Below, in pieces: positions 9,339-16,885 of a stretch of 64,000 bases of DNA (the first letter of the stretch is position 1; the number at the start of each line of letters is the position of its first letter). The stretch covers positions 62,001 through 126,000 of the forward strand of contig JAFRUH010000025.1 in assembly GCA_017438975.1 (NCBI GenBank). The letters are read 5' to 3'. This DNA is from Bacteroidales bacterium. GTDB taxonomy: Bacteria; Bacteroidota; Bacteroidia; Bacteroidales; UBA932. The notes below the pieces were generated by a model. It was not told the origin of the DNA. It saw only the letters and a list, made by a program, of their open reading frames with translations, and made no database searches. A program made the position numbers and the translations under genes.

Positions 9339-12300
9339 TTATTTCTTGAAATAATTGACTGCATTTTCAAAGAGAGGCTGGCGGCGCTCCCCTGCGATGT
9401 TCTTGAAAAGGTCTTCCTCGTAGCGTTCGCTGTGTCCCATCTTTCCGAGGATATGGCCGTCAGGGCTCAGGATGCCTTCGATATCATAATAGGATCCGTT
9501 CGGATTGTCGACATAGCGGAAGGCGACCTGGCCGCGTGCAAAAAGTTCGCGGGCCGTTTCTTCACCCACGACAAATTTTCCTTCCCCGTGGCTGAAGGCG
9601 ATGGAATGGCGCTGTCCGGGGGTGAAACCGCTGAGCCAGGGGGAATGGACGGACACGACCTCGGTCGTCGCGATCAGGGAGATGTGACGGTTGATGTCGT
9701 TACGGAAGAGGGTCGGGGAATCCGGCGTGACACAGCCGAGCTTTCCGTACGGGAGCAGGCCGCTCTTGACCAGGGCCTGGAAACCGTTGCAGATGCCGAG
9801 GATAAGACCGCCCCGCTCCAGAAGGGCCGTGATGGCAGTACCGACGGAGGCGTTTCCGATCACGTCCGCGATGAACTTTCCGCTGCCGTCCGGCTCGTCT
9901 CCCGAAGAGAATCCGCCACAGAACGCCAGGATATGGGATTCCGCAATCCGCTCCGAAAGTTCACGGATGGAAGTGAGGACGTCTTCGGGAGTCAGGTTCC
10001 TGAAAATGAATGGACGGACTTCCGCCCCGGCGTTCCGGAAGGCTTTCGCCGTATCGTAATCGCAGTTGGTTCCGGGGAATACCGGAAGACATACCACAGG
10101 GGTTTCCACCGGCGCGCCCGGATAGACCAGGTCGGAAGGATCTTTCCTCTGACATTCGACTTCCGGGACCGGGGCCTCGAACGCGGGCTTGACCCTGGCG
10201 GGATAGAGTTTGGCATACCGTGAGACATAGGCTTCCTCCAGGGCGGCGGGGTCGAGACAGGTGCCGTTGACCTCCATCCCGCCCGAGGTAACCTCACCGA
10301 TCAGTTCGGCCGTCGGGAAATCCACCGGTTTATCCGTCTCGAACAGAATCGATCCGTACGGGAGGGAGAAAAGATCTTTCTCGGATAATTTCACATTGAA
10401 TCCCAGCGAATTGCCAAGGCTCATCTTGACCAGCGCTTCAGCTGCACCTCCGACTCCGGACGCCCAGGCGGCGCAGATCTCGCCGGCGTCGATCCTTTCG
10501 TGGATCCATTTCCAACCCTTGGAGAGGGCCTCCGTATCGGGCATATGATTCGGCAAGGGAGTGTGACGGAGGAGCCAGATCCGGTCCCCAGCCCGCTTGA
10601 ATTCGGGAGAAATGACCTTCCTGGCGTCGACCGTCGTGATTCCGAAGGCGACGAGGGTCGGAGGGACATGGATATGTTCGAATGTGCCGCTCATGGAATC
10701 TTTTCCGCCGATGGATGGAAGACCGAGGTCCCGCTGCATCTTCAGGGTTCCGAGCAGGGCGGCGAAAGGCTTGCCCCAGGTATGCGGATCCTCCGTCATG
10801 CGCTCGAAATACTCCTGGTAGGAAAAACGCATCTTCGAGTAATCCGCACCTGCGGCGACGACTTTCGCGCAAGCGTCGACAACGGCGTAAGCCGCACTGT
10901 GATAAGGACTCCAGAGAGCGAGGTCGGGATCATAGCCGTAGGCCATGACGCTGGCCGTGCGGGTCATTCCTCCGGTCGGGATCTTCTGGACGGACACCTG
11001 CGTCTCCGTCATCTGGCGCTTTCCGCCGTACGGCATCAGGACCGTGGAGCGGCCGATCGTAGAGTCGAACATCTCGACAAGTCCTTTCTGGGAAGCGACG
11101 TTCGGGGAACCCATCAGGGACTCCATCCGCTCTTTCAGGCTCTTCCCGGCAGGCTTCCTGTCGAACGGGTCGCGGTCTTCCACGGAAGAGACGGCCACCT
11201 TGGCGTAATGGGGGGCGCCGGCGCTGTCTATGAAAGAGCGTGCGAGGTCGCAGACGGTCTCGCCATGGAAAAACATCCGCATCCGGGCCCTTCCGGTCAC
11301 ATCCGCCACATGGGTCACTTCGATATTGTCGGCCGCGCAAAGGGCCATGAATTTCTCCTTGTCGGCGGCTTCCACGACGACGGCCATCCGTTCCTGGGAC
11401 TCGCTGATAGCCAGTTCGGTCGCGTTCAGGCCGGAATACTTGGTCGGGACCCGGTCGAGATAGATGTCGAGTCCTCCGGCCAGTTCGCCGATGGCGACAC
11501 TCACGCCGCCGGCTCCGAAATCGTTCGATTTCTTGATGAGGCGGGTCACCTCGGGTCTGCGGAACAGGCGCTGGAGCTGCCTTTCTTCGGGCGGGTTGCC
11601 CTTCTGCACCTCGCTGCCGCAGGTTTCAAGGGAGGCCTCGGTATGTTCCTTGGACGAGCCCGTGGCTCCTCCGATACCGTCCCGTCCGGTCCGTCCGCCC
11701 AGCAGGAGGATGACATCCCCGGGTGCGGGGGTTTCCCGGCGGACGTCGGAAGCTTTCACGGCTCCGACGACGGCTCCGATTTCCATCCGCTTGGCGGTAT
11801 ATCCTTCGGAATAGATCTCCCGAACGTGGGTCGTCGCCAGACCGATCTGGTTGCCGTAACTGGAATAGCCGCCGGCCGCCTTCCGGCTGATCATGCGCTG
11901 GGGCAGTTTGCCGGGAAGGGTGTCGGCCACCGGGGCTAGGATATCCCCGGCACCGGTGACGCGGAGCGCCTGGTAGACATAAGCGCGGCCGGAGAGAGGG
12001 TCGCGGATCGCGCCGCCGAGACAGGTCGCTGCACCGCCGAATGGCTCGATTTCCGTCGGGTGGTTATGGGTTTCGTTCTTGAATTGGAGCAGCCATTTCT
12101 CCGGCTTCCCGTCGACGTCGACATTGATGAAAATGCTGCAGGCGTTGTTCTCTTCGCTCTGCTCCATGTCGTCCAGTTTCCCGCGACTGCGGAGCCATCG
12201 GGCGCCGATCGTGGCCAGTTCCATCAGGCACAGCGGCTTTCCTCCCCTTCCGAGGTCTTTCCTCATCTTCCGGAGCATTCCGAGCGATTCGCCGAACTCT

Positions 12301-13022
12301 TCTTTCATGAAGGAGTCGTCTATCGTGATCTCCTCGATGACGGACGTAAAGGTCGTATGGCGGCAGTGGTCGCTCCAGTAGGTATCCAGGATGCGGAGTT
12401 CGGTCTCGGAAGGGTCCCTGCCTTCCTTGCGGAAATACCGGACCACTTCCCTGAGGTCATCCGTATTCATCGCGAGCCCGTGCTCCTTGCAGAAGGAAGC
12501 GTACCGGCTCTCGTCCATCGCGGTGAAACCGGTCAGGTCTTCGAGCGGCTTGACGTCCGCCTGCTCGCCCCAGGCGAGGACGGAAAGGTCCTTCGGACGG
12601 CATTCGACGGGGTTGATGAAATAATGGCGGATCCGCCCGAGGGTCTCTTCCGTAACCTCGTCGTCGAAGACCAGGAGCCGGGAGCTCTTGATCCGGACGT
12701 CGGCTGCGGGATCGATCAGATGGACACAGTCCACGGCGGAGGAGGCCCGCTGGTCGAACTGTCCCGGAATATACTCCACGGCGATGTATTTCCGTCCCGT
12801 CAGGTCCATCTCTTCCCGGACGGTATCCGTCGCGACCTCGCCGAAGACGCGGAACTTGCACGCTTCGACAAGTTCATCGGAGAACCCGAACAGGTCGTAG
12901 ACATTGATCAGCCTGAGGGATCTCAGGCCCAGGGAAAGATTTTCATTGAACTCCGAGAGCAGGCTGGCCGCTTCGACCCGGAACTGCCTTTTCTTTTCAA
13001 CAAATAACCGCTTGCTGTTCAT
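9339..13022 (-). CDS. purL: Phosphoribosylformylglycinamidine synthase, large single-chain form
   Basis: Converts FGAR, glutamine and ATP to FGAM. The protein is 1227 residues, so it is the fused PurL with its own glutaminase rather than PurLQS. It has a central FGAM synthase core (KNETHNHPTEIEPFGGAATC) and a C-terminal class I glutamine amidotransferase domain with the nucleophile in LGICNGFQ and the His-Glu pair in GHSER, so the triad looks intact. ATG 13022 was chosen because the upstream extension is inside an inverted-repeat spacer. This intact triad contrasts with PurF and CarA in the same window. Confidence 0.95.
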   Translation of the reverse strand: MNSKRLFVEKKRQFRVEAASLLSEFNENLSLGLRSLRLINVYDLFGFSDELVEACKFRVFGEVATDTVREEMDLTGRKYIAVEYIPGQFDQRASSAVDCVHLIDPAADVRIKSSRLLVFDDEVTEETLGRIRHYFINPVECRPKDLSVLAWGEQADVKPLEDLTGFTAMDESRYASFCKEHGLAMNTDDLREVVRYFRKEGRDPSETELRILDTYWSDHCRHTTFTSVIEEITIDDSFMKEEFGESLGMLRKMRKDLGRGGKPLCLMELATIGARWLRSRGKLDDMEQSEENNACSIFINVDVDGKPEKWLLQFKNETHNHPTEIEPFGGAATCLGGAIRDPLSGRAYVYQALRVTGAGDILAPVADTLPGKLPQRMISRKAAGGYSSYGNQIGLATTHVREIYSEGYTAKRMEIGAVVGAVKASDVRRETPAPGDVILLLGGRTGRDGIGGATGSSKEHTEASLETCGSEVQKGNPPEERQLQRLFRRPEVTRLIKKSNDFGAGGVSVAIGELAGGLDIYLDRVPTKYSGLNATELAISESQERMAVVVEAADKEKFMALCAADNIEVTHVADVTGRARMRMFFHGETVCDLARSFIDSAGAPHYAKVAVSSVEDRDPFDRKPAGKSLKERMESLMGSPNVASQKGLVEMFDSTIGRSTVLMPYGGKRQMTETQVSVQKIPTGGMTRTASVMAYGYDPDLALWSPYHSAAYAVVDACAKVVAAGADYSKMRFSYQEYFERMTEDPHTWGKPFAALLGTLKMQRDLGLPSIGGKDSMSGTFEHIHVPPTLVAFGITTVDARKVISPEFKRAGDRIWLLRHTPLPNHMPDTEALSKGWKWIHERIDAGEICAAWASGVGGAAEALVKMSLGNSLGFNVKLSEKDLFSLPYGSILFETDKPVDFPTAELIGEVTSGGMEVNGTCLDPAALEEAYVSRYAKLYPARVKPAFEAPVPEVECQRKDPSDLVYPGAPVETPVVCLPVFPGTNCDYDTAKAFRNAGAEVRPFIFRNLTPEDVLTSIRELSERIAESHILAFCGGFSSGDEPDGSGKFIADVIGNASVGTAITALLERGGLILGICNGFQALVKSGLLPYGKLGCVTPDSPTLFRNDINRHISLIATTEVVSVHSPWLSGFTPGQRHSIAFSHGEGKFVVGEETARELFARGQVAFRYVDNPNGSYYDIEGILSPDGHILGKMGHSERYEEDLFKNIAGERRQPLFENAVNYFKK

Positions 13023-13036
13023 TTTCGTTAAAATTG

Positions 13037-13068
13037 ATGCCCACCTGCACATAAGCGGAGGTGGGCAT
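13037..13068 (-). terminator. Hairpin between purE and purL
   Basis: Arms 13037-13046 and 13059-13068 form a perfect 10-bp stem (core GCCCACCT / AGGTGGGC) with a 12-base loop. On the minus strand it is followed by CAATTTT, a weak U run, and then the purL ATG 15 bases after the stem. It could be a partial terminator, an mRNA-processing or stability hairpin, or a site affecting purL translation. It is the only sizeable spacer inside the operon. Confidence 0.5.
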
Positions 13069-13072
13069 TCTG

Positions 13073-13540
13073 TCAAATCACTGTATTCAATACTTTGTCG
13101 CTCTGTTTCTTGCGGAATTCCGACAGGGCCGCAGCAAGTTCAGGGTGCTGGAGGGCGAGGATGGAGACCGCGTACAGGGCGGCGTTCCGGGACCCGTCGA
13201 TCGCCATCGTCGCGACGGGAATGCCGGAGGGCATCTGCACGATCGACAGCAGGGAGTCCAGGCCGCCGAGAGCCTTGGACCGCACCGGTATTCCGATAAC
13301 CGGAAGGGTGGTCAGGGCCGCTATGACGCCGGGGAGATGGGCGGCTCCGCCCGCGCCGGCGATGATGATGTCCACTCCCCTTTCCCGGGCCGTCGAAACA
13401 TATTCCGCAAGCGGGCCGGGATTCCGGTGGGCGCTGAGGACCTTTTTCTCATACGGGATTCCGAACTCTTCCAGGGTGGTGCAGGCAGGCAACATGACAT
13501 CCCAGTCACTGGCGCTGCCCATGATGATGGATACCTTCAT
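13073..13540 (-). CDS. purE: 5-(carboxyamino)imidazole ribonucleotide mutase (PurE)
   Basis: Forms CAIR in the middle of purine synthesis. The protein is 155 residues with the family motifs GSASDWDVM, SAHRNPG and AGAGGAAHLPGVIAA. No purK is seen in the window, so whether it works as an N5-CAIR mutase with a distant PurK or directly as an AIR carboxylase cannot be decided here. It lies three bases after the purC-like gene and is separated from purL by a hairpin-containing spacer of about 50 bases. Confidence 0.94.
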   Translation of the reverse strand: MKVSIIMGSASDWDVMLPACTTLEEFGIPYEKKVLSAHRNPGPLAEYVSTARERGVDIIIAGAGGAAHLPGVIAALTTLPVIGIPVRSKALGGLDSLLSIVQMPSGIPVATMAIDGSRNAALYAVSILALQHPELAAALSEFRKKQSDKVLNTVI

Positions 13541-13543
13541 ATA

Positions 13544-14224
13544 TTAAGCGAAAAACAGTTTGGACAAAGTCATCGGCTCGATATACTCGCCGTCCTTGTA
13601 GACGCGCATGTTGCCGGAAGCGATCTCGTCGATCAGCATGACGTTTCCGTCCGCATCGTATCCGAACTCGAACTTGATGTCATAGAGAACGAGGCCTTTG
13701 GCCAGGAGGTCGTCTGCGACCACCTTCGTAATCCGGCGGGTCATCTCCTTGATCTCGTCGTACTGGCGCTCCGTCATGACGCCGAGGACGACCAGACCGT
13801 CCTTCGTCACGAGGGGATCTCCCTTCTCATCGTTCTTGAAGGTCATCTCGACATAGGCGGGAAGGTCCGTGCCGGGAGCGATATACTCCCCGTAGCGGCG
13901 GATGAAGCTCCCGACCGCCTTGTAGCGGCAGATCACTTCGAGACCGTGGCCGAAAACCTTAGCGGGCAGGACTTCCATCGTGGTATCCGCAAGATTGGCT
14001 TTGACGAAATGGGTCCGGATGCCGGCGGCGTTGAGTTTTTCGAAGAAATGGACAGACATCCTGAGATTCACGTCCCCGACCCCTTCAATCGTCAGGCCGA
14101 TGGAATTTTCGCCAGGGTCGAACACGCCGTCCTTGCCGGTACAGTCATCTTTGAACTTGAGGAGGTAATGGCCGTTGTCGAGTGCATAGACATCCTTGGT
14201 CTTTCCGGAATAGATTCGTTTCAT
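13544..14224 (-). CDS. SAICAR synthetase family protein, short variant
   Basis: A 226-residue member of the PurC/ADE1 fold and first gene of the purine operon. The N-terminal nucleotide motif is a good GKTKDVY and an [12 protein letters not shown] segment matches the PurC core. The normal DEISPDxxRLWD signature is replaced by [16 protein letters not shown]. From memory, similar short SAICAR synthetase-like proteins occur in gut Clostridia next to other purine genes. It may be an alternative SAICAR synthetase or a related ligase. A full purC lies three genes downstream and a third family member at 28015, so its exact role is open. Confidence 0.7.
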   Translation of the reverse strand: MKRIYSGKTKDVYALDNGHYLLKFKDDCTGKDGVFDPGENSIGLTIEGVGDVNLRMSVHFFEKLNAAGIRTHFVKANLADTTMEVLPAKVFGHGLEVICRYKAVGSFIRRYGEYIAPGTDLPAYVEMTFKNDEKGDPLVTKDGLVVLGVMTERQYDEIKEMTRRITKVVADDLLAKGLVLYDIKFEFGYDADGNVMLIDEIASGNMRVYKDGEYIEPMTLSKLFFA

Positions 14225-14262
14225 ATCGCTGGATTTAATGAAATTCTACTAACAACGGGATG

Positions 14263-14294
14263 CAAATTTACGATGAATATCCGACAGCGGCAAA
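14263..14294 (-). promoter_or_regulatory. Promoter of the purine operon
   Basis: On the minus strand TTTG (14294-14291), a 20-bp spacer and TAAATTTG (14270-14263) match the -33/-7 consensus of Bacteroidota exactly. The ATG of the first gene lies 38 bases after the -7 box. No riboswitch fold or known PurR site was recognised in this short leader. Confidence 0.8.
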
Positions 14295-14359
14295 TCAATT
14301 TGAAAATCTTTTCCGAAAATTATCAACAGCTTTGCTGTTAATATTTTTTGCGAGAATTA

Positions 14360-14392
14360 TTTGGTGAATTGGACGAAATAACCTTACCTTTG
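14360..14392 (+). promoter_or_regulatory. Promoter of the pyr operon
   Basis: TTTG at 14360-14363, a 21-bp spacer and TACCTTTG at 14385-14392 fit the Bacteroidota -33/-7 consensus. Transcription would begin near 14397-14400, giving a leader of about 125 bases before pyrC that contains a short ORF and a terminator hairpin. Confidence 0.75.
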
Positions 14393-14408
14393 CGAAAATT
14401 GTGTCCAG

Positions 14409-14489
14409 ATGATCCGAGTCTTCAGAATCCAGCCTTTGTGCTCCGCAAGTTCCGACGAAATCCTCGTTTCATCTGTTATTTGTTTTTAA
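14409..14489 (+). CDS. Putative pyr operon leader peptide, 26 codons
   Basis: ATG at 14409, about 10 bases after the predicted transcription start, opens a frame of 26 codons ending in a TAA at 14487-14489. Its last codons (GTT ATT TGT TTT) form a U-rich tract at 14475-14487, and the terminator stem begins three bases after the stop. A ribosome finishing this ORF would cover the 5' arm of the hairpin. No Shine-Dalgarno site is visible, as is common in this phylum. The ORF is supported by position and geometry only. Confidence 0.4.
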   Translation: MIRVFRIQPLCSASSDEILVSSVICF

Positions 14490-14492
14490 TCC

Positions 14493-14520
14493 AGACAGCC
14501 TTCAGGGTTGTCTTTTTTTT
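14493..14520 (+). terminator. Intrinsic terminator / attenuator just upstream of pyrC
   Basis: Arms 14493-14500 (AGACAGCC) and 14506-14513 (GGTTGTCT) form an 8-bp stem with one G-T pair and the five-base loop TTCAG, followed by eight T residues at 14513-14520. The pyrC ATG follows at 14524. A terminator between a promoter and the first gene of a biosynthetic operon implies regulated read-through. Confidence 0.7.
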
Positions 14521-14523
14521 GGG

Positions 14524-15801
14524 ATGATGACGCAGACGCTGCTGCTTAGGGGCGGACTCGTAGTGACGGGTTCCGGAAGCCGGAAGGAGGATATCCTGGT
14601 CCGGGACGGGCGCATCGCCCTGACGGGTCCGGGCATCTCCGCTCCCGCGGGTGCTGAAATCCTCGATCTGACCGGGAAGACGGTCGTTCCCGCCTTCGCC
14701 GATCTCCATGTCCACTTCCGGGAGCCGGGATATTCTTATAAGGAAACGATCCGGACCGGGAGTCTCGCCGCCGCCCGCGGCGGATATACCCTTGTCTGCA
14801 CGATGCCGAATCTGAACCCCGTCCCGGACTCGCCCGAAACGCTTGCCATCGAACAGGAGATCATCGACAGGGACGCCGTCATCACGGTGCTCCCCTACTG
14901 CGCGATCACAAAGGGACGGAAAGGGCTTGAAACGGTTGATTTCAAGTCGCTCAAGGGTCACTGCGTCGCTTTTTCCGACGACGGGAGCGGGGTCCAGTCC
15001 GACGGGATGATGCGGAAAGCCATGGAGGCCGCAGCAAAGGAAGGGGTCATCATCGCCGCCCACTGCGAAGACAACACCCTCCTGAGGGGCGGATACATCC
15101 ACGACGGAAGATACGCATCCCTGCACGGTCACCGGGGAATCTGCTCCGAGAGCGAATGGAAACAGATTGCGAGAGACCTGGAACTCGCAGGGGAAACAGG
15201 CTGCCGCTACCATGTCTGCCATATCTCGACGAAAGAAAGCGTAGCAATCATCCGGGAGGCTAAACGGCGCGGGGTCCCCGTCACCTGTGAAACGGCTCCC
15301 CACTATCTGACCCTCTGCGAAGACGATCTCCGCGAGGAAGGACGTTTCAAGATGAATCCGCCCCTCAGGAGCGCCGAAGACCGCTCGGCCCTGATCGAAG
15401 GACTGATCGACGGGACGATTGACGCCATCGCCACGGACCATGCTCCGCATTCGGCCGAAGAGAAATCCCTCGGTCTGGAAAAAAGCGCGATGGGGATCGT
15501 CGGCCTCGAGACCTCCTTCCCGGTCCTCTATACCTCGCTTGTCAAGACCGGCATTCTCTGCCCGGAAAGGCTCATAGAGGCCATGAGCGAAGCCCCGAGA
15601 AGGATTTTCGGGCTCGGAGGCGGACTCGCCCCCGGCTGTCCTGCCGACATTGCCGTCATCGATACGGAGCACCCGTTCACGATCGACAGCCGGACCTTCC
15701 TCTCGAAGGGGAAAGCCACTCCGTTCGACGGTTGGAACGTATATGGAAAAATCATCCTGACCCTCAGGGGCGGGGTGACGGTATATAAAGAAATAGGTTA
15801 A
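14524..15801 (+). CDS. pyrC: Dihydroorotase
   Basis: Cyclises N-carbamoyl-aspartate to dihydroorotate. The protein is 425 residues, the long amidohydrolase-type dihydroorotase, with the metal motif DLHVHFREPG (His62, His64), the FSDDGSG and AAHCEDN segments and a late TDHAPHS. First gene of the pyr operon, with its start three bases after an attenuator-like U tract. A second Met follows immediately, so the true start could be either ATG. carA begins one base after the stop. Confidence 0.95.
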   Translation: MMTQTLLLRGGLVVTGSGSRKEDILVRDGRIALTGPGISAPAGAEILDLTGKTVVPAFADLHVHFREPGYSYKETIRTGSLAAARGGYTLVCTMPNLNPVPDSPETLAIEQEIIDRDAVITVLPYCAITKGRKGLETVDFKSLKGHCVAFSDDGSGVQSDGMMRKAMEAAAKEGVIIAAHCEDNTLLRGGYIHDGRYASLHGHRGICSESEWKQIARDLELAGETGCRYHVCHISTKESVAIIREAKRRGVPVTCETAPHYLTLCEDDLREEGRFKMNPPLRSAEDRSALIEGLIDGTIDAIATDHAPHSAEEKSLGLEKSAMGIVGLETSFPVLYTSLVKTGILCPERLIEAMSEAPRRIFGLGGGLAPGCPADIAVIDTEHPFTIDSRTFLSKGKATPFDGWNVYGKIILTLRGGVTVYKEIG

Positions 15802-15802
15802 C

Positions 15803-16885
15803 ATGAAAAGACCGGAAAAGAAACTTGTGTTGGAAAACGGCCGGGAGTTCTACGGAACCGGGTTCGGAGCGGACTGCCGCAAGGTCTGCGAAATCGTTTT
15901 CAACACGTCCGTAGTCGGGTATCAGGAGATCCTCTCCGATCCGTCTTACGCTGAACAGATTGTCGTGATGACCTATCCCCTCATCGGGAACTACGGGATC
16001 ACGGACGAGGATTTCGAGTCCAGGACGCCTTCGATCGGCGGCCTTGTCGTACGGGAATGCTGCGACACTCCGAGCAATTTCCGCTATACGAAGACCCTGG
16101 AAGAGGAATTGGAGGAGCACGGAATCCCTTGCCTGAGCGGCATCGACACCCGGCTGCTGACGAAGGTGATCCGCGATTCGGGCCGGCCGATGGCGGCTAT
16201 CGTCGAGGCCGGGATGCCGAAGGAGGAAGCCCTCGCCCTGATCGCCTCCACCCGTCGTCCGGACGATCTCGTCGCACGGGTCAGTTGCAGGAAGAGATGG
16301 GTTACGCGCACCTCGAACCACAGGTTCCATGTCGTCGCCGTCGACTGCGGAATCAAGTACAGCATCATCCGGATCCTGAACGGACTGGGATGCAACGTGA
16401 CGATCGTCCCCTTCTCGACTCCGGCGAAAGATATCCTCGCTTTCAATCCGGACGGCGTCCTTCTGTCGAACGGACCTTCTTCCGCCCTGGAAGTACCGGA
16501 AGTCCTTTCCCTTCTGAATGAGTTGAAGGGGAAGCTCCCCATCCTCGGGATCGGACTCGGGCAGGAAGCGATCGGCCTTTCCTACGGAGCCGTCCTTGAG
16601 CCGATCGGCTGCGGCTTCCACGGGGACCATCCGGTGCGTGACCTTTCGTCCGGCAGGATCAACATCGCCGTGCTCAACCAGAGTTATGCCTTCAGGACGG
16701 TCGAAGGGACCGCGCTGAAAGCGACCCACGCCCTCGTTCCGGAAGGATTCGTCGTCGGATTCGAAAACCGTGAAGACCGGGTTTTCGGCGTCCAGTTCCA
16801 CCTGGAATCCGCCCCCGGCCCGACGGACAACCGGTATTTGTTTGACAGGTTTATCCAAATGATGGAGGAAATGCCCCATGCCTAG
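15803..16885 (+). CDS. carA: Carbamoyl phosphate synthase small subunit, glutaminase nucleophile missing
   Basis: CarA normally hydrolyses glutamine and channels ammonia to CarB. This 360-residue copy has the full N-terminal CarA domain and C-terminal class I amidotransferase fold. The nucleophile elbow that normally reads GICLGHQ is GIGLGQE: the Cys is Gly251 (codon GGA at 16553-16555), two base changes from a Cys codon. The adjacent His-Gln is Gln-Glu, SNGPGDP is SNGPSSA and the QNHGFA segment is changed. The His333-Glu335 pair in FHLES is kept. It overlaps carB by eight bases. I infer a structural or allosteric subunit for an ammonia-using synthase. Confidence 0.9.
   Translation: MKRPEKKLVLENGREFYGTGFGADCRKVCEIVFNTSVVGYQEILSDPSYAEQIVVMTYPLIGNYGITDEDFESRTPSIGGLVVRECCDTPSNFRYTKTLEEELEEHGIPCLSGIDTRLLTKVIRDSGRPMAAIVEAGMPKEEALALIASTRRPDDLVARVSCRKRWVTRTSNHRFHVVAVDCGIKYSIIRILNGLGCNVTIVPFSTPAKDILAFNPDGVLLSNGPSSALEVPEVLSLLNELKGKLPILGIGLGQEAIGLSYGAVLEPIGCGFHGDHPVRDLSSGRINIAVLNQSYAFRTVEGTALKATHALVPEGFVVGFENREDRVFGVQFHLESAPGPTDNRYLFDRFIQMMEEMPHA

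Noticed and set aside
13023-13076. Upstream start for purL at 13076
   Set aside because: The added 18 residues would be encoded by the hairpin spacer and do not resemble PurL; ATG 13022 gives the expected N terminus.
14426-14494. Direct repeat AATCCAG within the pyr leader
   Set aside because: A seven-base repeat in 125 bases is easily due to chance and gave no alternative pairing with the terminator stem.
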